A DNA stretch of 64,000 nt from Ophiura sarsii (Eukaryota; Echinodermata; Ophiuroidea; Amphilepidida; Ophiuridae), in NCBI GenBank assembly GCA_035610835.1, contig CM069452.1:30182143-30246142 (forward strand), given 5' to 3'. Made by a program: the position numbers and the translations under genes. The notes under the pieces were generated by a model. It worked only from the letters and a program-made list of their open reading frames with translations, made no database searches and was not told the origin of the DNA. How positions within the stretch are numbered: the first letter of the stretch is position 1; each line of letters opens with the position of its first letter. Positions 11,186 to 23,189 of this stretch are shown here, in pieces.

Positions 11186-12834
11186 GTGGTCTCTGGGGTT
11201 ATGTGCCATTGTTGGAAACTCTTTGTTTGACACATGCTAAAGTTGTAAAAATCACGGGGGTGGGGTTGCTTCAAACATTCATACGGAGAAAGTATACATT
11301 TTGTGAAAGCATAACATATTTCAAGTATCATTCGGTCAATTTCAAGGTTATTATACAGGTTGTGTAGAAAATATATAGGGTAAAGAATGAATAAATGCAC
11401 TAAAATGCAACATATCTTTGTTCAGAAGTGCACATGAATTTTTAAAAGAAAACATTGATTCCTTTGTGTTTAGTTTCAAATGATAAATTACACAGGGTGG
11501 TCAATGCTTGTGACAGATTGCGAAATAAAGATAACCTGTTATCATAACTTGATGTCATACTATTAAGCCTGAAACTGGCATTTTGCAGTTATAGGCGAGC
11601 TCTCTGAGTTTCTAGCCACATCCAGTTCTCTTGGGAATTTGATAAGGTTGTAATGTCTCCATATTAACTCTGTACAGGCTGTCATCAAGTGAACAGGTGT
11701 ATGACAAGTTCTTCTGTGGTTAACTACCAAAGTGGTAGGCCAGCTTTCAAATGCACAAAACACACTAACATAATTCATATTCCCAAAGACAACTATTTTA
11801 TACAGGGTGTAATAAGCTAAATACGTATGTCAGGCCCTCAGCTACTGAGTAGTCCTATTAAATGTCATATTTATCTTCTTATTCTTCGTTCATCATCTTT
11901 TTGTTGTTGGTCTATGCTCTGTGGTCTTTGAGCTTCAGACAAGATATTAGCGCTCAGATGATGTAACTTGTCAGGGCTGTTTAGGCACTGCATCTAAGAT
12001 GGGTTTTCTTTTCCCGCGTATGAAAACAACTCATTAAATTACACTAAACTTGAGTCTAACTTGAGTCAAAGTGAAGCAACAGGAGACAATTCCTTCTGTT
12101 TATATTTTCTTTAAATCATAGAAAATACTGAAACAAAATAACGTTGAATCTTAATTTTTATCACAGTCGTTTTACGTGCGAGTAAATAATTATAAGCTCC
12201 GACTATTATATAAGTCGTAGCCTGATTGGTCCACATTTAAAGAAATGCATCGTAACAACTTTAATTGACAGGTAGCTAAAGGGAATCCCCCGTGAAAACA
12301 GCTGGTCTTGCTTAAATTAGATTAAAGGCGTATTACCGTACTTACATTACTCCGCGATAATAAAATATAATCGTTCTCTTTTGTACGATTCGACCTTATT
12401 ATCACACCGCTTGGAATGCACAAGGAGGCTAGGCATTTACTGAATGTGGTATTGTATAGACGATATCACCCGTTACGTCATGGCAGCCAAGCAACCGAAA
12501 GCTAGCCTGTCGGCGTGCGCGCGCATCGCCTGCCAAACAAAAGCTTGTCTGCCGGTATGCGGGCGCATTCGAAGGGAGCGTCCGTCCTAAACCATACACT
12601 AAAACAAACCAGTCATCTTTAACATGATATGTAACAATAGCAATCAATGCACAGTCAATGCATGTTCCCCCTTCCATGGAATGGAACCGGGCACTTGCAC
12701 ATGCAGGCCCGTAAGCACAATATTTTAAAAACTCATAGCGAGACCAATATATGTGTGTTTCATGCGAAAAAATCCATCCAATTTTATCATTATTATGCAG
12801 TGAGAATCTGACTTGACCAAAAAAATCAAAATCG

Positions 12835-12867
<33 letters not shown>

Positions 12868-13115
12868 CCATAATATTGTAAAAATATCAATAACATTTTT
12901 TTCTTCAAAGTACAGACAATAATTTTTTCCCCCTAAAAATTCTATTTTTGTTTTTTAAAAATCCCAAAAATTTCTCAAAAAATTGCAAATAAAAAAATTT
13001 AAAAAAAATAAAATAAATCCTAACAAAATATTTCAAAATATTTCAAAAATTAAAATACAAAAATTTAAAAAAAAGTCTCTACTGCTTTTTGAGACTGCTA
13101 CATATACAGTTGGCA
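11186..13115. other. No gene; AT-rich with poly-A tract
   Basis: No coding sequence recognised. At about 12499-12570 a roughly 40-bp GC-rich unit occurs twice (AAAGCTAGCCTGTC... and AAAGCTTGTCTGCC..., each ending GCGCGCAT or GGGCGCAT). A poly-A run of about 28 bases at 12836-12863 is followed by about 200 bp of A/T homopolymers. Two CAGGGTG words near 11493 and 11803 are in the same orientation, so they do not define TIRs. Confidence 0.5.
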
Positions 13116-14438
13116 TCTTACTATAATTCACCGTATGTTGTATGTATGTATGTATGTATGTGAGTATGTATGTATCCTGAAAAGGCTTTCTCATTTTGCA
13201 TTTTAAAGCCGTGAATATTTCACTGATACTAGATGATGTCTTGAGACGGGTTATAAGCTATAAATGGCCGAAAACCGTACAGAATTGACCGAGATATGAG
13301 CAAAATTATGGCAATTTAGGGCCTTTTCAGGCCGGCTTTTGAGACTATTTTTTACGGGCCATGTTTGTTTTTCTCTGCGTACACTGTAACCATGCAGTCG
13401 GCGCGTAGCACATAACGCGTCGCAGTGCGACATGCAAAATAAACGCGCACACGCACTACACCCACGCACCCCTACACACGCGGGCGGGTAAATATTGGAG
13501 AAATACGCTGCGCCACACGGGGTTGGTTATGGTTTAGGCCTTGGGGCCTTGAGATAAGCCACGGAGCGTAGGCGGAGACGGGGCGGGGACGGGGCGGAGA
13601 CGGGGCGGGGACGGCAGGGCGGGCGGGGGGGGGGGGGGGGGGGCAGCGGGTCATAAGGTAACGAAATAATGTGGTTTCTGATAAAACAAAACATGATATA
13701 GTAAATCTAAATTACGTGACATGGTGTCAGATGTGGGATTTGATACTGTATGCGACACGCAGACAAATATTGGAGAAATCGGGAGATGGTTAAGGTTAGG
13801 CCTTGGCGTTGAGATAAGCCGCTGGGCGGGGAACTTTAGGCCTTGGGGTTGAGATATGACACAGGCGGGGCGGGGCGGTGACGAATGGGGGGGGGGGGGG
13901 GGTGTAATGATGTAATGTGGTTTGGGAGGCAGGGGTTAATGAAGAAATGTGATGCTAAATTGCGTAACGGATATGCCACGGGCGGGGCAGGGGCAGGCGG
14001 GGCAGGGGCAGGCGGGGGAGTGACTGGTGGGCTACGGGAGATGGTTAAGGTTTAGGCCTTGGAGTTGAAATATGCCACGGGCGGGGCGGGGGCGGTGACG
14101 AATGGGAGTTGTGATGCTAAATTGCGTAACGGATATGTCACGGGGCGGGGGCGGGCGGGGCGGGATGGTGACGGTTGGGGAACGGGAGATGGTTAAGGTT
14201 TAGGCCTTGAAGTTAAAATATGCCACGGGGCGTGGGCGGGCGGGGGTCTTTGAATTAAAACAAAAGGGCGGGCGGGGGTCTTTGAATTAAAACAAAAATG
14301 TTTTAGATATTGTTCTATTCCTATGTGTTTCGTTATAAATTTTCCAACACTTTTGTGTTGTTTCATTTGTAGGTGTTCTATCTGGTAGGCCCTACTCCCT
14401 AGCGGGAGAGCCCGTCCGTAGGACGGGCGTTCCGCTAG
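13116..14438 (+). mobile_element. Helitron-like element 1 (non-autonomous)
   Basis: Begins TCTTACTATAAT after an A and ends CTAG before a T, the 5'-TC...CTAG-3' structure with A^T insertion described for Helitrons. Eleven bases before the terminus is a perfect hairpin, GCCCGTCC-GTA-GGACGGGC (14410-14428), the usual Helitron 3' hairpin. Inside are a (TATG)n run, a TATAAGCTATAAATGGCC segment shared with element 2, and G-rich minisatellite units beginning GGGAGATGGTTAAGG. No Rep/helicase coding sequence is present, so any mobility would have depended on another element. Confidence 0.75.
13561..13643 (+). repeat. G-rich tract with quadruplex potential
   Basis: Alternating GGGCGGGG and GACGGGGCGG units end in a run of about 22 G. 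Many runs of three or more G fall within 80 bases, enough in principle for G-quadruplex or R-loop formation. It lies inside Helitron-like element 1. Similar shorter tracts occur near 13890 and 15138. The homopolymer length may also be affected by sequencing error. Confidence 0.7.
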
Positions 14439-15380
14439 TCTTACTATAATTTGTCTTATGGTGTATGTATGTATGTATGTATCCATAAAAGGCTCTCTCA
14501 GTTTGCAACTAAACGCCGTGAACATTGCACTGATAAAAGATGATTATAATGTGAGTGTTATAAGCTATAAATGGCCTAAAACCGTACAGAATTGACCGAG
14601 ATATGAGCAAAATTATGGCAATTTACCGGCTTTTGAGACTATTTTTTACGGGCCATGTTTGTTTTTCTCTGCGTACACTGTAACCATGCAGTCGGCGCGC
14701 GTAACACAAAACGCGTCGCAGTGCGCCATGCAAAATAAACGCGCACGCACTACACCCACGCACGCCTACAAAGGCGGGCGGGCAAATATTGGAGAAATAC
14801 GCTGCGCCACGGGAGTTGGTTACGGTTTAGGCCTTGGGGTTGCATAAGCCACGTGGCGGGGGCGGGAGCGGGTGACGGGTTAGGGGTTGTGTGTAATGAT
14901 CCTCTTATGGCCCATGTTAGGGTTATGTGGTTTGGGATGGGGTTAATAAAGAAATGTATTATTAAATTGCACATCGATGGTGTCAGATGTGGGATTTGAT
15001 ACTGTGCTAAATTGTAAATTGCGTAACGGATATGCCACGGGGCGGGGGCGGGCGGGCGGGGGAGGGACGGATGGGTTACGGGAGATGGTTAAGGTTTAAG
15101 CCTTGGAGTTGAAATATGCCACGGGCGTGGGTGGGCGGGGGGGGGGGGGGGTGGGGGAGGTGCTTTTTCAAGTTTTTTAATTGAAATTTGAAAACTTTTG
15201 AATTAGGCCTACTACAAAACCTTTTGATTTAAAACAAAAATGTTTTAAATATTGTTCTATTCCTATGAGTTTCGTTATAAATTTTCCAACACTTTAAGTT
15301 GTTTTATTTTGTAGGTGTTCTATCTGGTAGGCCCTACTCCCTAGCGGGAAAGCCCGTCCGAAGGACGGGCGTGCCGCTAG
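14439..15380 (+). mobile_element. Helitron-like element 2, directly abutting element 1
   Basis: Starts TCTTACTATAAT immediately after the CTAG of element 1 and ends CTAG at 15380 before a T. It has the same terminal hairpin, GCCCGTCC-GAA-GGACGGGC (15352-15370), with a loop change. Much of the body matches element 1, but it is shorter (942 versus 1323 bp), mainly through fewer G-rich minisatellite units. The head-to-tail junction with no intervening bases fits tandem rolling-circle products or insertion into the first copy's end. Confidence 0.75.
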
Positions 15381-16341
15381 TATTATTAATACACGCATAA
15401 AGTGTATTCATGCAGGTAACCAACTGACCAAGTTGGAAGGATATTGGTCAACCAATATCGCTCCAGTGACACAATGTGCAGAATAATAGGTCTTTACTAA
15501 TGCATTGCAAGTATAGGACGGACGATTCGAACTGCATAATAATGTTTAAAAGTGGACCATATTTCCAAAATGTGGACCTTTTTACCAGGGGGCGGATTTG
15601 TCAAAAGTGAACCTTTTTACCATAATTGGACTTTTTGTTGTAAACAAAAATGTGTGAAAAAAAATCAAGTTGTATCGCTAGCGTATACACACATTTACCA
15701 ATTTCTGCCTGTCCATAGAAGACTAGAGATGCTATCGTACATTTCCCTACAGCAGCCTGTCCATCGAAGAATAAACATACAATGATACATTTACAAATTC
15801 CGACCTGTCAATATTGCACAATAACAAATCCTAATGATAAATAAACAAATAAATACTGCCATGTCGTGAACACTCGGTCCTTTATTTTCAATGTGAGTAC
15901 TCTTCATATCAGGACTCAGGAGCCTCAGGAGAGCCTCAGGAGCTTTCAGACATTAGCATTCCTCAGAATGTCTAGCTTTTTGTATTGTGATTGATAAGGT
16001 TAAGGCTGTGTGCAATTAAGGGTCATGTTATACCATTTGCAGTTCTGGATTCTATGGCTATAGAATTGCAAAGAGTAAAAGCAAGATATACCAACTGGGT
16101 GTGAGGAAACAGGCAATGACGAGGGAGAATAACGCGATAAAATAGAGAAATGACAAATAACAATAACACACGGAAATGCACTGGGACAAGCAATACAAAT
16201 TGCTGTGCAATAAAACAACAGAAATATAACGTAAGAATAAGGACCGACGTTTCAAGTGGATATACCACCATCCATCAGGGACAAAACATAAAAGGTGTAC
16301 GAACTATAAAAAAGATAGTGAACTGCACAAATTCACCACTA
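15381..16341. other. No gene seen
   Basis: AT-rich. Several overlapping frames near 16000-16340 are hydrophobic or low-complexity and show no family motif. A short CCTCAGGAG direct repeat occurs at about 15920-15942. Confidence 0.5.
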
Positions 16342-17262
16342 TAAGGCCAACAAGAAAAAGAAGGTTGACTTGCCCTTTCCGACCGACCCGAATTTTCGGA
16401 AATCTAGGGTCGCATTAAAAAAAAATTTTTTTGTCAATGTCATATTTTGGTTAAGAAATAGCAAAACATGTTCTGTTTACGTTTAAATACGCCATAAACA
16501 CATAAAATCGTCATTTACTCACATACTTTATATCAACTGTAGCATTGTACACGCCATGAAGAAGAGGGCAAAACGGCAAGCTCCTTGCCGGGCAATCTTG
16601 CCGTCTCGCGGGAAATATCGGATTTGGGAAGAAGAAGAAGAAAAAAATTGAAGAAAAAAAAGCTTAATAAATAGTTTTTAAAAATTCAACCAGCAACAAT
16701 CTTTGTTTTAAAGATCGTCAATAAACACCTTCTTTTTACGAGATCCTGGGCGAGATCTAGGGCTATAAATTATGAATTCTAGAGATTTAATCAGCCTGCA
16801 TCAACAAACATTTCGCCCGCCCTGCATGTTAACAAACGCGATCGAATAGGGAATCCCCACATGATGACGCCACGTGATTGTTGCCGGGGTGTCCCGATTT
16901 CCAAAGCAAGGGAATTGTCAATCAAACATCGATTGATCTCAAAAAACTTTCATCGTGATTGGTTGATAGACGTCATATGGTGTCATCGTTCCCCAAATAT
17001 GGAATACGCTGTCATTTTTATAAGATCAAAATAGATTGGTGGGGCTTCCCCGGTTGCTATTGACGCATGCTGATCGGCGAGCGAGCAACATCGATCATTC
17101 GATCGTACAATGTGTTAGGAAAGTTGATCAACATTGAGTGAGTAATCGTGTTTTTGTGTAGTATCTGCTGTTTAATTTTTTTTTTACAAAATCCGACCGC
17201 CGACCCACATTATTGACCTAAAAGGGCAAGTCAACTCTCTTTTTTTTTTATTGTTGGCCTAA
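16342..17262. mobile_element. TIR element, TTAGGCC-type ends, copy 2
   Basis: Left arm TAAGGCCAACAAGAAAAAG continues to GTTGACTTGCCCTTTCCGACC. The right arm in reverse complement gives TTAGGCCAACAATAAAAAAA, then GTTGACTTGCCCTTTTAGG, then CGGCGGTCGG. The TIRs span about 50 bp. Flanks are TA-rich (ACTA and AATTATA). The body includes GAAGAAGAAG and nested CGATC palindromes near 17080, but no transposase. Confidence 0.7.
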
Positions 17263-18155
17263 TTATAGCACAGTGTCAATAATAGATGTTGCCCAAGATA
17301 CCACTGGTTAGTTCCAGTTAGAATTGTTTACGCTGAACTTTAATCCATCATGTATAAACGAGAACATCTTTGTTCACCTTACCCACATCGTTGATTTGAA
17401 CGAACCAATTGGACTAACACACTGATATAGCATTGTATGACTTTTATTCATAAAGGTATAAATTGTTATGTAAGAATAAAAGGTAAACCCCGTAGCCATT
17501 GAATGTATCTGTATAAGTGTCATCTTGAGTGATGATATTGAATGTAAAATATGCATTAAAAAGTCCCTAGATTATATCAAATACGATATAGGATACATGT
17601 ATATGATATATTCTGGCAACTTTACCCTATATATTATACGAGTCCTGACCCACTTTTAAATCGGCAAGGCTAAAAGGAAGATGATTTATGTTGTCAGATG
17701 TATTTGTTAAATGTTCTTCTCGTAGGTCTATGTGAAGTAGGGCATTATATTAATGGCAAAGACGATGTTATCAACATTAATGTTCATACCATAACTAGAA
17801 CATCTTCTTCCAGCTTTTAACAGAGTACATAAATGAAATTGAAAACCTCTATTTAATTTTGATCAATTTGTTCAGCTGCAATTCTTCTTCTATATCTTAA
17901 TCTATGATTGTTAGCCACAAGCCACAAGATATCAAGTGTGACTCAACATTAGTATTGCTCAGTATTTGTAAAATCAAGTCATTTTTTAACTCTTTCCACG
18001 CGGCAAGCGTCTGCAGACGACATTCCAAAAGTTCACAAAATGTTTCAAAATGTCACAATTGTATAGTATATATCAGCAAAGGATCCTGTAATAACATTAA
18101 TTTAATGCTCATTCTCGTCTGTACTGTACTAGTAATATTATGAAGAAATGTGATC
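17263..18155. other. No gene seen
   Basis: AT-rich sequence without recognisable coding or repeat structure. Confidence 0.45.
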
Positions 18156-18945
18156 TACAGGGTGTACCAGAATTATCTATACCGGGTTACAAAAATATAT
18201 GAATAATATAAAACAAATAATGTTTCAAATTTAAACACTTGCGATATAATGGTAAAAATGTTTCCTACTTATTCCGTTAATTTCATTGAGATATTTCTTT
18301 TTGTTCCGCTGTGGCAAGACATAAATCGATGAAAAACGTATTTTCATATGTTGGCTCACATAATTCATCTTTACAGCTATTCTCTCCAGCACTACCAGGA
18401 TTTAAAACAATGAACTCCAAAACCTCATAAGTTATCAAAACTCCCGCCAAAGAAAGGAAGGTTAAAACCCCTCAAGCTAAACAAATCCTGCCCTATTCAA
18501 TCAATAGTTATCAAAAATCAATAATAATGCGAACTTTGTTAATACATACGTTAGGGCGAAGAATATAATGCAATTTTTTCCGTTCTTTGTGTTCGGTAGG
18601 TCGAAGTCTATTGTTTAAAATGACGTTAAGGCGATATTATTTTGAAAAGAATTTCGCCCTATTCCACTATTAAAATCATAATAATAACGTTTCAGAATTA
18701 TTTAATGTTTAAAAGGGTTACTGACTTTCATTATGGATCATTTCGACAAAAAAACTTGAAAACTACTATTGTGACAAAAAAGGATGTATTTTTCATCAAA
18801 AATGTCCGATTTTCAAAATCTAAAATATCTAAGAAAGCTTGGCGTTTGCGCAAGATATATATGAAAACGGTTTGGACAATATTAATAAAGTTCATACCGA
18901 GAAAAAAAATCGTATTACCTCGCCAGATCATATTGGGACACCCTA
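18156..18945 (-). mobile_element. TA-flanked TIR element (CAGGGTGT ends), copy 1
   Basis: Left end TA-CAGGGTGTACC and right end GGGACACCCTA-TA are inverted, as in Tc1/mariner-type elements with TA duplications. The interior at 18731-18931 is the reverse complement of about 20780-20930 in copy 2. The GGCGGGAGTTTT segment near 18440 is shared as well. The 107-residue plus-strand frame (18642-18965) is lysine/isoleucine-rich, is not conserved in copy 2, and has no DDE transposase motif. I regard the element as non-autonomous. Confidence 0.65.
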
Positions 18946-19680
18946 TATATTATACTTTGTATTGAACATAATTATGAGGATACTGTGAAAAATAGAATAA
19001 TACAAATTAAAAAAAAGAATTGTCGAATTACATTACCATATTTGGAATCACCATGTGAAATGCATTGAATGTACTGTACAAATATGCCTAGTATTGGTCC
19101 AGTAAATCTTGAGATATACTTTGAAAGTCGGTTAAGGTTTCTGATAAATATGTTTTGTATATGGTAACATAATAGCCGCGTGGAAAGTGTTGATAGGTCA
19201 AGTCATACTTAATATGACGTTGTATAGATTCACCAAATGTTGTGCATGCAGCAAAGGCAATTTGTAGGTTGGCATGAAACGGGGAGGAGAATGCAATCAA
19301 ATCATGTTCAGATTTCCAATGCAGATCGCTTATAATAATAGTAATGGCGAAATGATATTCACGTTGGTAAACAGGCAAGTGGAGACCGGGTTTCTCGAGC
19401 ATTTTGAAAAGAATCTCAAGTTAGGTATACAGTGACTTTAATCATATTATGTAACCCCACTGAGAATTACCTGCCGATTGGTCAGAAAGATGGATACATC
19501 ATTTATTGCACTAATCAGAGACATTGTTAGAATAACTGTATCCCTGATGACGATTGAAGTGAAACATTTTAGAAGCAGTATTTCAATTGGTTATTCAAAT
19601 GAGTGTATCTTGAAATTAACCAATCATACACTTTGTTAAATAGGCAGGTAGTGCTCAGGGGTTAAAACAAGTCATGTGAT
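18946..19680. other. No gene seen
   Basis: Includes a 104-residue minus-strand open frame at 19088-19402 with no motif I recognise. It could be a chance frame. Confidence 0.4.
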
Positions 19681-19853
19681 GTGACCTGAGGCATATCATT
19701 TTTTTGGAGGTGACCTGAGGCATATCATTTTTTTGGAGGTGACCTGAGGCATATCAATTTTTTGGAGGTGACCTGAGGCATATCAATATTTTGGAGGTGA
19801 CCTGAGGCATATCCATTATTTTGGAGGTGACCTGAGGCATATCAATTTTTTTG
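19681..19853 (+). repeat. 29-bp minisatellite, six units
   Basis: Six tandem units start GTGACCTGAGGCATATC and end in a T-run plus GGAG. Starts are 19681, 19710, 19739, 19768, 19797 and 19827, a period of 29-30 bp. Units differ at only one to three positions, so the array is young or homogenised. Confidence 0.9.
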
Positions 19854-19989
19854 TTTCTGGTTAGATTCAAATTAAGTCATTGACTCCAGTCATCACAACA
19901 CTGACTATCCCTCACTTTTGGTTACCTTAACAGGGGAATAAAGTGAACTCAGTTTTGTATGCACCAAATTATGGGCGGCCATTTAGGTC

Positions 19990-20420
19990 AAAAAGGTCTC
20001 AAATACTAGAAAATGTGTCAAATAATTATGAAAAAGTCTCAAATGCGGAGAAAGGTGTCAAATAATTATGAAAAAGGTCTCAAATGCGGAGAAAGGCGTC
20101 CAATAATAACAGAAAAGATGTCATCAATTGTGTCATAAAGGGATCAATATACAGATAAAGGTCTCAAATGTTGATAAAGGTGTCACATACACGTAAAGGT
20201 CTGAAATGTTGATAAAGGGGGTGAAATACAGATAAAGGTCTGAAATGTTGATAAAGGGGTCAAATACAGATCAAGGTGTCAAATACACGTAAAGGTTTGA
20301 AATGTTGATAAAGGTGTCAAATACGCGTAAAGGTCTGAAATGTTGATAAAGGGGTCAAATACACGTAAAGGTCTGAAATGTTGATAAAGGGGTCAAATAC
20401 ACGTAAAGGTCTGAGATTTT
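19990..20420 (+). repeat. Degenerate minisatellite, about 35-38 bp period
   Basis: Units alternate AAAGGTCTGAAATGTTGATAA with AAGGGGTCAAATACACGT. The left part (to about 20110) uses a related variant, AAAGGTCTCAAATGCGGAG. Open frames across it are a consequence of the repeat. Confidence 0.8.
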
Positions 20421-20571
20421 GATGTACAGTCAACTTGCCCAACTTTCCGAAATCTGAATAAACCGGGAGAATAACCAATTCGGTGTTGTTAATATTGAAA
20501 AATAAACGACATTTTGGTAAATAAGATAACATATTCATAAACCACTGTTCTGTGCATATCAGTTTGCATGA

Positions 20572-21379
20572 TACAGGGTGTATCCGAATGAACTATACCG
20601 AGGCAATATGATTTATTACGGTATGAATTCGATCGATCAGAGAATATATTCATCAGGAATCCAAGGGAACATAATTAGAAGATTCATAAGATAATTCCAA
20701 AGTTGAACTTACTGTTTGGAACAGTAAGTTCAATTTTTGAATTATCTTATGAATCTTCTAATTATGAATTCGATCGATATTGTTCAAACCGTTTTCATAA
20801 ATATCTTGCGCAAACGCCCAGCTTTCATAAGAATTTTAGATTTTGAAAATCGGACATTGATGATGGAAAATACAGATTTTCTAGTAAAGATGATACATTT
20901 CAATTTTGGTCGAAATGATAAATTTTACAAATCTGTGAAATTACTAACGCTTTCAAATAGTAAATTATTTCTGACATATAATAGGTTTATTGTTATATTT
21001 AAATAATTGCACCCTCTTTATAATGACAGTAACATGTTGATATCAATCGATTGTTGTGTGCATACCAAAAATTGAATAGACCGGGGTTTGTTCTGCTTGA
21101 GTGGTTTCAACTTTCCTTTCTTTGGCGGGAGTTTTGAATATTGCTTATGTGGTGGGGCTACACTGTTTTAAATGTTGGGGTAGTAGTAAAGAGGATTGAT
21201 TCAAAATCGATTAAGTCTTGCCACACAAGAACCAAGAGAGATATATCAATAAAATTAACATATAATGTAGGAAACATGTTCACCTTTATATTGCAGGTTT
21301 TTATATTTAAAACAATAATCATTTTGTATTTTTTATGTATTTTAGAAACACAGTAAAGTTCATTCTGATACACCCTGTA
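20572..21379 (+). mobile_element. TA-flanked TIR element (CAGGGTGT ends), copy 2, inverted
   Basis: Ends are TA-CAGGGTGTATCC and GATACACCCTG-TA. Its interior matches copy 1 (18156-18945) in the opposite orientation, so the two could pair as an inverted repeat about 1.6 kb apart. It carries an extra segment at about 20638-20778 that copy 1 lacks. Confidence 0.7.
20622..20778. mobile_element. Hairpin insertion with 16-bp target duplication
   Basis: TATGAATTCGATCGAT occurs at 20622-20637 and again at 20763-20778. Copy 1 of the host element has no second copy here. Between them lies an inverted repeat (20671-20765) with arms of about 45 bases: AATTAGAAGATTCATAAGAT on the left and its reverse complement on the right, with loop TGG. 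This looks like a small insertion into the host element. The insertion mechanism is unknown. Confidence 0.65.
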
Positions 21380-21834
21380 CATACACAGTTCAAAAATTGT
21401 ACGCACATTTCATAAGGCCAGGCTACGGCTTTAGTTAATTTATAAGTTGTATTATGTTTATACGTCTAGTCGGTGGGTAGGCCTATACGCCATTTAGTAT
21501 TTCTCCTTAAAATTATTATAGCATTCACCCGGAGTGTGACGACATCGAGCCAACTAATTGAATGAATAAGATAAAGCACTTGCTTTCAGCAATTATTTAA
21601 TAGTAATAATAGTAATTGGCACTTAAGAAAGTTATCCTGTAATTTCCCTTTTGTATATCAATGAAACTTGAGTGTAAGACTGGTTTTCTCCCGAGACACC
21701 CTAAAGGCTCAAACTGTATCAGCACCTTACAAAAAAAATTGGAACTATTGTAGATTGTTCAAAGCCTAGAAATACAATCTTTTAATCAATTGCACTGTAA
21801 TTTGAGCATAGTTGAGGCTATTGACTTTTGAAGA
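21380..21834. other. No gene seen
   Basis: AT-rich spacer without recognisable features. Confidence 0.45.
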
Positions 21835-22400
21835 TTTCCTTACGGCAAATCAAAGACAATGCAAATGTTGATATACCGAGTGCACGCGTACGGTTCCTTT
21901 TACCCGTCAACGTGCTAGTGATCGATGACCTAAGCTATATCGATACTAATTAATAAAAGCTAAGTTTTCGTGATGTTTCCTTTGGGATCCGTCATTGCAA
22001 GACGTGATTTCAGCGCATCTATGGCCCATAACAATTGACTCGAGTAATGCATTATCTCAGTCATGCGTAGGTGTCTCGACGATTTGATTTTTTTCTCTCA
22101 AGAAAAGTGCGGGCAGATCGGGTGGGTTTTGAATGTATTGAAAGCCAAGTCATATACTTATGTAATTTATTAATGGTATAACTTATAATGGTTTAACTTA
22201 TATATAATTCATTAATGGTGTAGAAATCAAATGTTAACATAGCAAATTATTCGATTAATGATTCATCATCATTTTTAATTTGTTTCACTTCAAACAGCTG
22301 ATGACGCTTACCGGCAATGTTAACTTGCTTTGGCTGTGTTTACAGATCAACGTCCTTCAGATAGAAGTACTACAATATGGTTGGTGGAACAATGCACTCG
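21835..22400 (-). repeat. Dispersed repeat block B, copy 3 (inverted)
   Basis: The reverse complement of blocks at 2515 and 7540. The landmark GTGATCGATGACCTAAGCTATATCGAT appears at about 21915-21945, and GACGCTTACC and AACGTCCTTCAG near 22300-22355. It shows block B is dispersed rather than purely a local tandem duplication. Confidence 0.65.
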
Positions 22401-22524
22401 AATTTTTTTAAAGTTAAGAGTTCACAAAACAGGAGAAGAGAAATGGAGATATTTTTTGTTGTATTAATGATATTGAAGTTGATTTATAAGCTGTGATACG
22501 CATATGCGCATGACGGTAATTTCT

Positions 22525-22935
22525 AACAAACTGTAACAAAATAGTTAAACTCATTATAAAAATCATGCAATGTCAAAATCTTTTACACTCTGTGATAAGT
22601 AATATATTGGCTACCCGATGAATTTCATTGGGTCTTTTTAACTGTTTTTGCTTAAAAACTATGACCAATCTACTAAGTCGTCTAGAAATCGGTTTGGGCC
22701 ACTTTCAGCATAGCATACAGACTGTAACGAAAAAAGTTATACAATCGCACATGTATTTTTAATCCCATGTTAAAATCATGCAATGTCAAAATCTTTTACA
22801 CTCTGTGTTAAGTTTCGTTTTGACTACCAGAATCATTTTATTTGGTCTTTTTTACTACTTGCGTTTAAAATTTATGACTAATCTACTAAGTCGTCGAGAA
22901 ATCGGGTTGGGCCACTTTCACAATATCATACAAGC
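22525..22935 (+). repeat. Satellite-like dimer, about 210-220 bp monomer
   Basis: Two direct copies, about 22525-22720 and 22721-22935. Both contain ATCATGCAATGTCAAAATC, TTTTACACTCTGTG, then AATCTACTAAGTCGTC and GGGCCACTTTCA. The monomer boundary carries CTGTAAC. An inverted partial monomer follows at 23190-23400, and an older inverted one lies at 4545-4640. Confidence 0.75.
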
Positions 22936-23189
22936 TTATATCTTGTATAAATTAAATGGTTAGGGTATCATGCAAGGATCATTAAAGAGAACAATATAAT
23001 TCTTTTTCAAATAGTTTTATTTCATTTGAATAAATGAATTCATAAAATAAATAAATAATATTTGTAAAGACCTTACCTTCTTTGTAATACTTTTAACCAC
23101 TTGAAATGAACCATTGTTGTCTAACAATAGCCCTCAACTGCTATGTTCCTGGTTCGATTCCATTCATATTCATCCCAGTTGTTTTACCA

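Noticed and set aside
11488..11815. CAGGGTGG and CAGGGTGTAATA words suggesting TIRs
   Set aside because: Both are in the same orientation, so they do not delimit an element.
12429..12908. 159-residue minus-strand frame
   Set aside because: Starts in a poly-A tract giving a phenylalanine run; the remainder has no motif.
18642..18965. 107-residue frame inside the TA-flanked element
   Set aside because: Not preserved in the sister copy and lacks transposase motifs.
23140..23165. GGTTCGATTCC, a perfect tRNA B-box
   Set aside because: The bases around it cannot form a T-stem and no A-box or acceptor stem is found, so no tRNA gene is called.
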